In this document: piece by piece, positions 7,781 through 15,804 of the stretch
Position numbering within the stretch: the first letter of the stretch is position 1
Layout: each line of letters starts with the position of its first letter
Assembly: GCA_030041195.1 (NCBI GenBank)
Contig: JASHOI010000145.1
Coordinates: 1-31,020, forward strand
Length of the DNA: 31,020 nt
From: Streptosporangiaceae bacterium
GTDB lineage: Bacteria > Actinomycetota > Actinomycetes > Streptosporangiales > Streptosporangiaceae
Reading direction: 5' to 3'
Notes under the pieces: model-generated
What the model saw: only the letters and a program-made list of their open reading frames with translations
What the model was told of the DNA's origin: nothing
The model's database searches: none
Translations under genes and position numbers: made by a program

Positions 7781-7831
7781 ATGATCCCGGAGGATTTTTC
7801 GCAAATACGACAACAAATCCTCCGGGATCAT
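7781..7831. repeat. Perfect 17-bp inverted repeat in the aminotransferase leader
   Basis: Left arm 7781-7797 (ATGATCCCGGAGGATTT) and right arm 7815-7831 are exact reverse complements around a 17-base loop. It lies between the sulfotransferase-like stop (7864) and the aminotransferase start (7751). Its core is A/T-richer than its surroundings and contains GGAGGAT, an SD-like string that the hairpin would hide. It could be a terminator or attenuator, or one copy of a dispersed palindromic repeat. Confidence 0.75.
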
Positions 7832-7863
7832 GGAGACAGACGCCGACGCGGGCCGGCCGGGGC

Positions 7864-8574
7864 TCACGGCGCCAGCCGGTGGGCGTACATTTCATCGTAA
7901 AACGGACGACACTGCGCGGCCAGCGGCTCCAGGCCGGCAGGCAGGTCCCCCGAGGGCTCACGATAGGGGCCGAACCCGGTGGACTTCCACACCCCGTCGT
8001 ACCAGTAGCGGGCCCACACGCCGTCGGTGCGGCGCGGGCCGGGGGGCCAGGACAGCATCGAAGGGTCGAACGGCACGCCCAGCGCGTCGCACAGCGCCTC
8101 CAGCATCACCGCAGGCCGCCGCAGGATGTCGGCGGCGTCCACGACCGGCCCGCCGACCAGCCGGAAGATCTCCAGCTGCTGCTCGAGACCCAGGTCGGCC
8201 AGCGTCGGCTCGGCGCGCACCCGCGCGTACGAGGCGAGCAGCTGGCGCGGTTCCCGGATCAGGAACGCGTGCCGCAGCGGGCGCAGCGCCTCGCGCTCCA
8301 CCTCCGGCAGCAGGTGGTGCGTCATGTGCTTCTGGTAGTAGACGGTCTTGCCGTCCGGCAGCGGGGCGTAGCTGAGCCCGTCGAGCACCGCGCGCCAGTC
8401 CGACGGCATCGACGCCACGATCTCGTCCTGCGCCGGGTGCACGACCCCGCTGTGGGTCAGGTAGAACGCGTACAGCGGCTCGTCGACCACCACCGTGTCC
8501 GCCCGGTTCTCCCAGGCGCGCATCAGCGCCGTGGAGATCGTCCGCGGCCCGGACCACATCGCGATCCGTGCCAT
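7864..8574 (-). CDS. Sulfotransferase-like protein paired with a class IV aminotransferase
   Basis: A 236-residue protein. I take the ATG at 8574 (MARIAMWSGPRT); a TTG ten codons upstream overlaps the end of the dehydrogenase gene. The P-loop-like WSGPRTISTAL (7-17) is where PAPS 5'-phosphosulfate binding is expected, and RHAFLIREPRQLLASY (101-116) matches the 3'-phosphate site. A DEPLYAFYL segment follows the first helix. This fits the sulfotransferase superfamily, in a branch that, as I recall, is fused to a class IV aminotransferase in plant 'branched-chain aminotransferase-like' proteins. Here the aminotransferase is the next gene, which supports a shared pathway. Whether it truly transfers sulfate is unknown. 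Confidence 0.8.
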   Translation of the reverse strand: MARIAMWSGPRTISTALMRAWENRADTVVVDEPLYAFYLTHSGVVHPAQDEIVASMPSDWRAVLDGLSYAPLPDGKTVYYQKHMTHHLLPEVEREALRPLRHAFLIREPRQLLASYARVRAEPTLADLGLEQQLEIFRLVGGPVVDAADILRRPAVMLEALCDALGVPFDPSMLSWPPGPRRTDGVWARYWYDGVWKSTGFGPYREPSGDLPAGLEPLAAQCRPFYDEMYAHRLAP

Positions 8575-8600
8575 GGCAGGCCCCGCGCGGCCGTCGGCCG

Positions 8601-9686
8601 TCAAAGGACGACCACGGACCGCAGCACCTCCCCGCGCTGCATCTTGGCGAACGCGGCCTCGACCTGGTCGAGCGCGATGGTCTCGGACACGAACTTGTCC
8701 AGCGGCAGCCGCCCCTGCAGGTGCAGGTCGACCAGCATCGGGAAGTCGCGCGACGGCAGGCAGTCCCCGTACCAGGACGACTTCAGCGACCCGCCGCGGC
8801 CGAACACGTCGAGCAGCGGCAGCTCGAGCTGCATGTCCGGTGTTGGCACGCCGACCAGGACCACCGTCCCGGCCAGGTCGCGGCCGTAGAACGCCTGCCG
8901 GTAGGTTTCCGGCCGGCCGACCGCCTCGATCACCACGTCGGCGCCGTTGCCCTCGGTCAGGGCCTGGATGCCCTCGACCGGGTCGGCCTCCCTCGAGTTG
9001 ATCACGTCGGTGGCGCCGAATTCACGGGCCCAGTTCAGCTTCCGGTCGTCGACGTCCACCGCAATGATCTTCCGGGCCCCGGCCAGGCGCGCGCCGAGCA
9101 CGGCGCCGTTGCCGACGCCTCCGCATCCGATCACCGCGACCGAGTCGCCGCGCCCGACCTGCCCGGTGTTCAGCGCGGCGCCGAGGCCGGCCATCACCCC
9201 GCAGCCGAGCAGCCCGGCCACCTCGGGCTTGATCGCGGGATCCACCTTGGTGCACTGCCCGGCGGCGACCAGAGTCTTCTCGGCGAACGCCCCGATGCCG
9301 AGCGCGGGCGACAGCACCGTGCCGTCGGCCAGCGTCATCTTCTGCGTGGCGTTGTGGGTCGCGAAGCAGTACCACGGGCGGCCGCGCGCGCAGGCGCGGC
9401 ACTGCCCGCACACCGCGCGCCAGTTCAGGATCACGAAGTCGCCGGGCGCCACGCCGGTCACGCCAGGGCCGGTCGCCTCGACCACACCGGCCGCCTCGTG
9501 CCCGAGCAGGTACGGGAAGTCGTCGCCGATCCCGCCCTCGCGGTAGTGCAGGTCGGTGTGGCAGACGCCGCACGCCTGCACCCGGACCAGGGCCTCGCCG
9601 GGACCGGGATCGGGGACCAGCACCGTGGTGGTCTCGACCTCGGCGCCCTTTCCGCGAGCGATCACGCCCGTCACTTCTTGTGTCAT
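8601..9686 (-). CDS. mscR: S-(hydroxymethyl)mycothiol dehydrogenase (mycothiol-dependent formaldehyde dehydrogenase)
   Basis: A 361-residue zinc alcohol dehydrogenase, the usual family length when started at the ATG at 9686 ([14 protein letters not shown]). Catalytic-zinc residues are Cys42 (CGVCHTD) and His63 (GHEAAG). Structural-zinc cysteines are 93, 96, 99 and 107 ([16 protein letters not shown]). The NAD-binding GCGGVG is at 187-192. The segments [38 protein letters not shown] and [14 protein letters not shown] are diagnostic of the mycothiol-dependent class rather than glutathione-dependent ADH3. It oxidises S-hydroxymethyl-mycothiol, the formaldehyde adduct, to S-formyl-mycothiol with NAD+. 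It is the first gene of the leftward run and is divergent from aminopeptidase N. The sulfotransferase-like gene follows 26 bp later. Confidence 0.95.
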   Translation of the reverse strand: MTQEVTGVIARGKGAEVETTTVLVPDPGPGEALVRVQACGVCHTDLHYREGGIGDDFPYLLGHEAAGVVEATGPGVTGVAPGDFVILNWRAVCGQCRACARGRPWYCFATHNATQKMTLADGTVLSPALGIGAFAEKTLVAAGQCTKVDPAIKPEVAGLLGCGVMAGLGAALNTGQVGRGDSVAVIGCGGVGNGAVLGARLAGARKIIAVDVDDRKLNWAREFGATDVINSREADPVEGIQALTEGNGADVVIEAVGRPETYRQAFYGRDLAGTVVLVGVPTPDMQLELPLLDVFGRGGSLKSSWYGDCLPSRDFPMLVDLHLQGRLPLDKFVSETIALDQVEAAFAKMQRGEVLRSVVVL

Positions 9687-9838
9687 CGAGCCCGCGTCCT
9701 CTCGTGTTCCCGCCCTGAACGTATAGTCCCCCAGCTCGCCTGGCCACGCCGCGCTCATCTGGTGGGGCGATGATACGGCGGGTGTGCACGCGGCCGACCC
9801 CGAGGCGTCGCGTAACGGCCCGATGTAAGGATGTAACC
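9687..9838. promoter_or_regulatory. Divergent promoter region between mscR and pepN
   Basis: A 152-bp gap between two outward-facing genes, so promoters for both should lie here. On the minus strand there is a TATAC-containing -10 candidate at about 9721-9726, without a convincing -35. On the plus strand AAGGA at 9827-9831 is the likely ribosome site for pepN. No operator palindrome stands out. Confidence 0.4.
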
Positions 9839-12382
9839 GTGTCTATAGCAGAGATCACCCGGACTGAAACGGCCGAGCGTGGCCGGCTGCTGCAGGTGGA
9901 TGACTATGACGTCGCGCTCGATTTGACGCGCGACGGTGAGGTGTTCGGCTCGGTGTCGGTGATCAGGTTCCGGTGCGCCGAGCCGGGCGCGTCGAGCTAT
10001 GCGGACCTGGTCGGGGCGTCGGTGCGGGAGATCGTGCTCAACGGCGTCCCGGTCGACCCGGCCGAGGCGTACGCCGACGGGCGGATCGCGCTGACCGGGC
10101 TCGCCGAGCGCAACGAGCTGCGGGTGGTCGCGGACTGCAGCTACTCGGGCGACGGGGCGGGAATGCACCGGGCGGTCGACTCGGCCGACCAGCGGGTGTA
10201 CACCTACACCGACTTCGAACCGGCCGAGGCGCGCAAGGTGTACGCGAACTTCGAGCAGCCGGACCTGAAGGCGGTGTTCACGTTCCACGTCACCGCGCCG
10301 GCGCACTGGACCGTGCTGTCGAACCAGCCGGCGCCGGAGCCTGAGTCGGCCGGGAACGGCATCGCGGTGTGGCACTTCCCGGCCACGCCACGCATCTCCA
10401 CGTACCTCACCGCGATCGTGGCGGGCGAGTACCACCTGGTCACCGACTCGCACACCACGCCGACCGGTCAGCTGATCCCGCTCGGGCTCGCGTGCCGCGC
10501 CTCGCTCGCCGAGCATCTCGAGCCGGACGACGTGTTCGGAATCACCAAGCTGGGTTTCGATTTCTACGTGCGCTTGTTCGGCGTCGACTACCCGTTCCGG
10601 AAATACGACCAGGTCTTCGTGCCCGGGTTCGCGGCGGGGGCGATGGAGAACGTCGGCTGCGTGACGATCTCCGAGCAGTTCGTGTTCCGCTCGAAGGTCA
10701 CCGAGCTGAACTACGAGACCCGGGCCATGGTGATCCTGCACGAGATGGCGCACATGTGGTTCGGCAACCTGGTCACGATGAAGTGGTGGGACGACCTGTG
10801 GCTGAACGAGTCGTTCGCCGAGTTCTGCGCGCACCTCGCCACCGCCGAGGCGACCAAGTACACCGACGCGTGGACGACCTTCGCCAACCTGCGCAAGGAA
10901 TTCGGCTACCTGCAGGACAAGATGCCGTCCACGCACCCGATCGCCGCTGACGTGCCGACGCTGACCCAGGCGATCGCGAACTTCGACGGAATCAGCTACG
11001 CCAAGGGCGCCTCGGTGCTCAAGCAGCTCGTCGCCTACGTCGGCCGGGCCAGCTTCTTCGAGGGGATCCACGCCTACCTGGCCGAGCACGGCTGGGCCAA
11101 CGCCACGCTGGCCGACCTGCTCCGCGCGCTGACCGCGAGCTCGGGCAGCTCGCTGACCGACTGGTCGCGGGCCTGGCTGCAGACCGCCGGCCCGAACACG
11201 CTGCGACCCGAGGTCGAGGTCGGCCCCGGCGGCGTTTTCACGTCGTTCGCCGTGCTGCAGGAGGCGCCCGCCGAGCACCCGACGCTGCGGCCGCATCACA
11301 TCGGGATCGGCCTGTACAACCGGGCCGACGGCGTGCTCACCCGCACCCAGCGGGTCGAGGTCGACGTGGCCGGTGCCCGCACTCCGGTGCCGGAGCTCGC
11401 CGGAGCCGCGCAGCCCGATCTGGTCCTGCTCAACGACAGCGACCTCGGCTACGCGCTGATCCGGTTCGACCCGCGGTCGCTGGCCACGCTGACCGAGGGC
11501 GGGATCGGCGAGTTCACCGACTCGCTGGCCCGCGCCGTGTGCTGGAGCGCGGCGGTCGACATGGTCCAGGAGGCCGAGCTCTCGCTGCCCGCGTTCGTCC
11601 GGCTGCTGGTGGCCGGCATGCCCGGCGAGCCTTCGGTGTCGGTGCTGCAGGGCCTGCACCTGGTGGCGTCGCGGTTGCTGCGATCCATGGCCGATCCGGC
11701 GTGGGTGGGCGAGGCCAAGGAGCAGCTCGCCACGGCGGCCGTGGGCTTGCTGCGGTCGGCGGAGCCCGGTTCCGACCACCAGCTCGCCTGGGCCCAGCTG
11801 CTCGGCTGGACCGCGACCACCCCGGACCAGCTCGACCTGCTGGCCGGGCTGCTGGACGGCAGCGTCGAGGTGCCGGGCCTGGCCGTGGACACCGAGCTGC
11901 GCTGGGCCCTGCTCGAGCGGCTGGTCGCGACCGGCCGGGCCGGCGACGCGGAGATCGACGCCGAGCTGGAGCGGGACGCCACGGACGCGGGCAGGCGGCA
12001 CGCGGCGGGCGCCCGCGCCGCGGTGCCGGACGCCGAGCACAAGGAAGCGGCGTGGGCGTTGCTGTCCTCGAGCGATGACCTCGACGTCGAGGGCGCGGTC
12101 GAGGTGTCACGTGGCTTCAACCAGCCGGAGCACGCGGAGCTCCTCGCCCCGTACGCCGAGCGCTACCTGGAGACGCTGCCGGTGATCTGGTCGTCGCGCG
12201 GCGAGATCTTCCGGGTCGTGCTGGGCCAGCTGCTGTTCCCGTACCCGGCGGTGTCGCCCGAACTGGTCGAGCGGCTCGACGCGTTCCTGGCCGAGGACCG
12301 CGACCCCGGCCTGGCGCGTGTGGTCATCGAGGCCCGCGACCAGGTGCAGCGCGCGCTGCGCTCGCGGGCCCTGCCGGTTTGA
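9839..12382 (+). CDS. pepN: Aminopeptidase N (M1 family zinc metallopeptidase)
   Basis: An 847-residue protein. I start it at the GTG at 9839 ([10 protein letters not shown]), preceded by AAGGA, because this matches the usual actinobacterial N-terminus; the ATG at 9770 would add 23 unlikely Arg-rich residues. The exopeptidase motif GAMEN is at 267-271. The zinc site is HEMAH (301-305) plus Glu324 in WLNESFAEF. An N-terminal beta-domain and a C-terminal ERAP1-like helical domain (about 520-847) complete the standard layout. It removes N-terminal residues from peptides in the cytosol; no signal peptide is seen. It is monocistronic here, followed by an 11-bp tandem repeat and a convergent membrane-protein gene. 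Confidence 0.96.
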   Translation: MSIAEITRTETAERGRLLQVDDYDVALDLTRDGEVFGSVSVIRFRCAEPGASSYADLVGASVREIVLNGVPVDPAEAYADGRIALTGLAERNELRVVADCSYSGDGAGMHRAVDSADQRVYTYTDFEPAEARKVYANFEQPDLKAVFTFHVTAPAHWTVLSNQPAPEPESAGNGIAVWHFPATPRISTYLTAIVAGEYHLVTDSHTTPTGQLIPLGLACRASLAEHLEPDDVFGITKLGFDFYVRLFGVDYPFRKYDQVFVPGFAAGAMENVGCVTISEQFVFRSKVTELNYETRAMVILHEMAHMWFGNLVTMKWWDDLWLNESFAEFCAHLATAEATKYTDAWTTFANLRKEFGYLQDKMPSTHPIAADVPTLTQAIANFDGISYAKGASVLKQLVAYVGRASFFEGIHAYLAEHGWANATLADLLRALTASSGSSLTDWSRAWLQTAGPNTLRPEVEVGPGGVFTSFAVLQEAPAEHPTLRPHHIGIGLYNRADGVLTRTQRVEVDVAGARTPVPELAGAAQPDLVLLNDSDLGYALIRFDPRSLATLTEGGIGEFTDSLARAVCWSAAVDMVQEAELSLPAFVRLLVAGMPGEPSVSVLQGLHLVASRLLRSMADPAWVGEAKEQLATAAVGLLRSAEPGSDHQLAWAQLLGWTATTPDQLDLLAGLLDGSVEVPGLAVDTELRWALLERLVATGRAGDAEIDAELERDATDAGRRHAAGARAAVPDAEHKEAAWALLSSSDDLDVEGAVEVSRGFNQPEHAELLAPYAERYLETLPVIWSSRGEIFRVVLGQLLFPYPAVSPELVERLDAFLAEDRDPGLARVVIEARDQVQRALRSRALPV

Positions 12383-12398
12383 GCCCGGCGTCCAGCCC

Positions 12399-12442
12399 GG
12401 GTTCGGCTCGGGTTCGGCTCGGGTTCGGCTCGGGTTCGGCTC
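12399..12442. repeat. Four perfect tandem copies of an 11-bp unit
   Basis: The unit GGGTTCGGCTC occurs four times without change (12399-12409, 12410-12420, 12421-12431, 12432-12442). It lies between the pepN stop and the stop of the convergent membrane-protein gene, touching the latter (TGA at 12443-12441, minus strand). It is a minisatellite prone to copy-number change and may also affect termination of the two genes. Confidence 0.9.
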
Positions 12443-13103
12443 AGGCCGCGGTGGTGAGCCGCGAGCGGCGCGGGCGGCGCAGCCGCGCGAGCACCCGGGT
12501 GCGCCAGCGGGGCCGCACCGCGATCAGCACGTTCGGCGGCGTGACCGGCGCCAGTGCGAGCTGCAGCTCGTCCGGCCTGACCTCGTACAGCGGAACCCGG
12601 TACCTGACCGGGTTGGAGCGCGGCCGGAGCAGGCCGGGCGAGCGGAACATGCACGCCGGAGGAAGCGCCACGGTCAGGATGGCGGCAATGATCCGCCATA
12701 TCGCGCGGCCGTTGCCGGTGGGCGAGCCAGCGACCATCGTGATGTCGAGCCGGGCGCCGTACGGCCGGTAGGCGATCCTGAGCTGGCTGACCTCGTACCA
12801 CGCCAGGTGCTTCTGCCGCCGCCTGCGCCGGAACCGGCGCTGCGCGGCTCCGCGCAGGCCAAGCAGGATGCCGCTCTCGTCGGCGACGAACGCGTTGCTC
12901 CGCAGCGTGGCCAGGACCGCCATGAGAATGAGCAGCACGAGCAACGTGGGCCCGATGCAGCACACCTCGTACCAGGACGGCAGCTGGCCCTTGTCGTACG
13001 CGAGCGCCACCAGGACCAGATACCAGAGCGGGACCAGCCACAGGTAGCCGCGCGGGAAAACCGCGGAGGGCCCCCGCACCAGTGCCGCGTAGCGGTTTTC
13101 CAC
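12441..13103 (-). CDS. Small membrane protein of unknown function
   Basis: A 220-residue protein with a GTG start at 13103 and GGGGAGG about 5 bases upstream. Two clear membrane segments are near the N-terminus (about 20-36 and 49-66). A third hydrophobic stretch is at about 137-153 (IIAAILTVALPPACMF). Between them is an Arg-rich patch, QRRFRRRRRQKH (89-99), followed by WYEVSQLRIAYRPYGARLDI, reminiscent of the PH-like domains in small actinobacterial membrane proteins. The C-terminus is again basic. I recognise no named family. It is convergent with pepN and divergent from the large repeat protein; no partner gene suggests a role. Confidence 0.75.
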   Translation of the reverse strand: MENRYAALVRGPSAVFPRGYLWLVPLWYLVLVALAYDKGQLPSWYEVCCIGPTLLVLLILMAVLATLRSNAFVADESGILLGLRGAAQRRFRRRRRQKHLAWYEVSQLRIAYRPYGARLDITMVAGSPTGNGRAIWRIIAAILTVALPPACMFRSPGLLRPRSNPVRYRVPLYEVRPDELQLALAPVTPPNVLIAVRPRWRTRVLARLRRPRRSRLTTAA

Positions 13104-13304
13104 GACAGCCTCCCCTGACGCCCGCTACCCGGATCATCCGTCCATTCGGGCCCCTGCCGCAAGACCGCCGCGGGGACATCAACGTGAACACGCAAAACGG
13201 CCAACCAGGCCAATGCTGTAGCGGACAGCGCTGATCTTGCCGCATGATGTATTGGATCTCGCCAGGCAAGCCACGCCACGTCAGTGTCGGGGGTAACCCA
13301 GTTC

Positions 13305-15767
13305 ATGAGCTCTCGATGGCCGCAGGGACATCAGGACCAGCGGTCGCCGTATGCCACGTACGACGGTGGCTGGTCGCAGGAAGACGACTCCGAGCAGCCT
13401 TGGCAGGACGACGGCTGGCAGGCTGGGGATCAGTTCGGTTACGGCGATCAGTGGTCGTCGGCGCAGGGCTCCGCCCGCCCGGCCGGGCGCGCGGCGCAGG
13501 CCGTTGCGGAGCCACGGGCGCCGCAGCGCCCGCAATCGGGTGGCCGCGCGGACGACTTCCAGCGTGAGTGGGACAAGAGCGCAGGCGGCTTCGGCGACGA
13601 CGACGATCTCGAGTGGATCTCGTACCTGACCGGCGGGCGCTCGGCGCAGCCCAGGCCCGATGAGGACCCGCCGCAGCGCCGGTCCTCCGGCCGCCAGGAA
13701 CGCCCCCGCTCACGCCGCGGCAAGGGCAGGCCGGCTCAGGCCGACCCGGGCCCGGGTCGCGGCGGCCCCCCGGCGATCAGTGGCCCGTTCCCGACGCAGG
13801 CCCCGGCGGCGCAGGCCCCTCCGGCGCAAGCCCCTCCGGCGTTTCGCGCCCCGGCGGACCGGGCAGCGGCGACCGACCCCGGACGTGGCCGCGTTGCGGC
13901 ACCGGATCCCGATCCCGGGTACGGGCCGCCCGCCGCACAGCCGCGTCGAGGGGCGGCGAGGATATCGAGGCGCGGGCGCGCCGCCGAGCCTGACCAGGAT
14001 CCCGCAACAGACCCCGGCTTTGGCCAGCCAGCGGTGCCCGACCCGCGGCACGACCAGTCGGCGGTGGCCGGGTGGCCCGCGGTGGCCGACTCCGGCTACC
14101 AACTGCCGACGCTCGCCGACACGCAGTACGGTGGGGCGCCTGCGGCGCCCGCGCAGTATGGTCAGCCGCCGTCGGCGGGTGATTCGCAGTATGGGCAGAT
14201 GCCGACGCTGGGCGATACGGAATATGGCCAGTCGCGCGGGGCTGGGGGTGCGCGGCATCGCGGGGCGCCGTCGGCCGGGGACTCGCAGTATGGCCAGTTG
14301 CCGACGCTGGGCGACACCGAGTATGGCCAGTCGCGCGGGGGTGCGGGTACGCGGCATCGCCGGGCGCCGTCGGCGGGTGATTCGCAGTACGGCCAGATGC
14401 TCACGCTCGCCGACACGCAATACGGCCAGGCGGGCGCGGCTGCGGACACACAGTATGGCCAGGCGCCGTCGGCTGCGTGGTCCGCCGCGGATTCCGGTTA
14501 TGGCCAGGCCGCGCTGGCCGGATGGCCCGAGGTGGCGGACCCGCAGCATCACGAGACGCCGACGCCTGAGGCCGAGCCGACCGGGTGGCCGGATGCAACG
14601 GACCCGCGCTTTGACCAGGGCTCAGTAGCCGGGTGGCCGTCGGTCGATTCCGGGACTGCGCATGCTCCGGCAACGAACTGGCCGGCTTCGGACTCCGCGG
14701 TTGACCAGGCTCCGGCGACCGGGTGGCCCGACGCCGGCATTGATCAGGCCCCGGTGGCCGGCTGGCCGTCGGCGGACTCCGGATACGGCCAGGCCGCCGT
14801 GGCCGGGTGGCCCGCGGTCGTCGACCCGCAGCACGACGAGATGGCCGAGGCCGAGCCGACCGGGTGGCCGGAACAGCCCGACCCGCAGGTCGACCACGGC
14901 TCGGTTGCCGGGTGGCCAGCCACGGACACCGGTTACGGGTGGCAGGCGACGGACGACTCCGAGTACGCGCAGGCTGTCGCGGCCGCATGGCCGGCGGCCG
15001 TCGACGAGCAAACTCCTGCCGCCGCCGCGACCGCCGCCCCCGCTCCCGCGAAGCGGCCTCCCGCGCGGAAGCGGGCCAAGCAGGCCCCGGCCAGGAAGCG
15101 GGCCAGCGCAAAGACTGCCAGCAGGGCCGCTCCCCAGCCGCGGCTGCTCGCGGATCCCGAACCCGGGCAGGAAGACGTCGGGAAGCGCCTGCGCCCGAAG
15201 AGAGTCGGGAGGGCCGGCGGCCGGCTGCCGATGAAGGTGTTCGCGGTCGCGGGCGCCACCGCCGTCGTGGTGGGCGCCGCTGCCGTGGTCGTGCTGGCGA
15301 GGTCTGGCAGCGGCCCGGCCCACGTCGTGACCACCCCGACCACTCTTGGCGCCTTCACCAAGCAGCCGCAGCTTGCGGTGCAGATGCACGCGGCGGCGCT
15401 GCGGGAGCAGATCCTCAGCGAGAGCGGCGGCGAGGCGCACAACGTGGTCTACGCCGTGTACGAGGACAGCACGGCATCCACGCCCCAGATCGTCCTGTTC
15501 ATCGGCGGGAACCTGTCGGGCACGTCGGCTGGCTCGTTCATCTCGACCTTCACCGGCAAGCTGGAGGGGGCCGTCACCACGAGCGCCGGATCACTGGGCG
15601 GCGCGGCCGCCTGCGTCCCGAGCGTGGACGGCCGGGTGGCGGAGTGCGTCTGGGCCGACGACGACACGTTCGGCGTGGTCGCCTCGCAGACGCTCGGCAC
15701 AACGGGCCTGGCCGACGAGATGCGGCAGATGCGGCCGCTGGTCGAGCACCTGGCCAGCGCGCAGTAG
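13305..15767 (+). CDS. Large repeat-rich, mostly disordered single-pass membrane protein
   Basis: About 820 residues from the ATG at 13305; a GTG seven codons earlier is also possible, and neither has a strong ribosome site. Layout: residues 1-250 are Gln/Asp/Pro/Arg-rich and disordered; about 285-385 hold 33-residue repeats (DSQYGQMPTLGDTEYGQ); about 385-570 hold looser repeats built on VAGWPxxxDSGYGQ and EPTGWP; about 575-640 are Lys/Arg/Ala-rich (KRPPARKRAKQAPARKRA). One membrane helix begins at about 643 (MKVFAVAGATAVVVGAAAV). The last 150 residues form an ordered, presumably external domain with two cysteines or fewer (AACVPS, AECVWADDD). The positive charge just before the helix predicts a cytoplasmic N-terminus. 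Function is unknown; a cell-envelope or scaffold role is a guess. Confidence 0.75.
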   Translation: MSSRWPQGHQDQRSPYATYDGGWSQEDDSEQPWQDDGWQAGDQFGYGDQWSSAQGSARPAGRAAQAVAEPRAPQRPQSGGRADDFQREWDKSAGGFGDDDDLEWISYLTGGRSAQPRPDEDPPQRRSSGRQERPRSRRGKGRPAQADPGPGRGGPPAISGPFPTQAPAAQAPPAQAPPAFRAPADRAAATDPGRGRVAAPDPDPGYGPPAAQPRRGAARISRRGRAAEPDQDPATDPGFGQPAVPDPRHDQSAVAGWPAVADSGYQLPTLADTQYGGAPAAPAQYGQPPSAGDSQYGQMPTLGDTEYGQSRGAGGARHRGAPSAGDSQYGQLPTLGDTEYGQSRGGAGTRHRRAPSAGDSQYGQMLTLADTQYGQAGAAADTQYGQAPSAAWSAADSGYGQAALAGWPEVADPQHHETPTPEAEPTGWPDATDPRFDQGSVAGWPSVDSGTAHAPATNWPASDSAVDQAPATGWPDAGIDQAPVAGWPSADSGYGQAAVAGWPAVVDPQHDEMAEAEPTGWPEQPDPQVDHGSVAGWPATDTGYGWQATDDSEYAQAVAAAWPAAVDEQTPAAAATAAPAPAKRPPARKRAKQAPARKRASAKTASRAAPQPRLLADPEPGQEDVGKRLRPKRVGRAGGRLPMKVFAVAGATAVVVGAAAVVVLARSGSGPAHVVTTPTTLGAFTKQPQLAVQMHAAALREQILSESGGEAHNVVYAVYEDSTASTPQIVLFIGGNLSGTSAGSFISTFTGKLEGAVTTSAGSLGGAAACVPSVDGRVAECVWADDDTFGVVASQTLGTTGLADEMRQMRPLVEHLASAQ
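14169..14465 (+). repeat. Three tandem 99-bp in-frame repeats
   Basis: Units at 14169-14267, 14268-14366 and 14367-14465 encode PSAGDSQYGQxPTLGDTEYGQ-type segments of 33 residues. The first two are nearly identical at DNA level; the third diverges in its second half to ADTQYGQ. The surrounding sequence (14085-14170 and after 14465) carries shorter degenerate copies. This is recent tandem duplication inside the disordered region of the membrane protein. Confidence 0.9.
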
Positions 15768-15773
15768 CTGCCG

Positions 15774-15794
15774 ACGCCGGACCGCGGCCGGCGT
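15774..15794. terminator. Hairpin between two convergent envelope genes
   Basis: A 7-bp inverted repeat, ACGCCGG (15774-15780) and CCGGCGT (15788-15794), with a 7-base loop. It lies in the 37-bp gap between two converging stop codons (15767 and 15805), so it probably ends transcription from both sides. It has no T-run. Confidence 0.5.
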
Positions 15795-15804
15795 GGGCCG
15801 GAAC

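Noticed and set aside
9755..12040. A 761-residue minus-strand open frame opposite pepN
   Set aside because: Composition bias only; pepN on the plus strand has all catalytic motifs.
12163..13269. A 368-residue minus-strand frame overlapping the membrane-protein gene
   Set aside because: Starts inside pepN's antisense, Arg/Ala/Gly-rich and without membrane segments; the 220-residue frame has a ribosome site and two clear helices.
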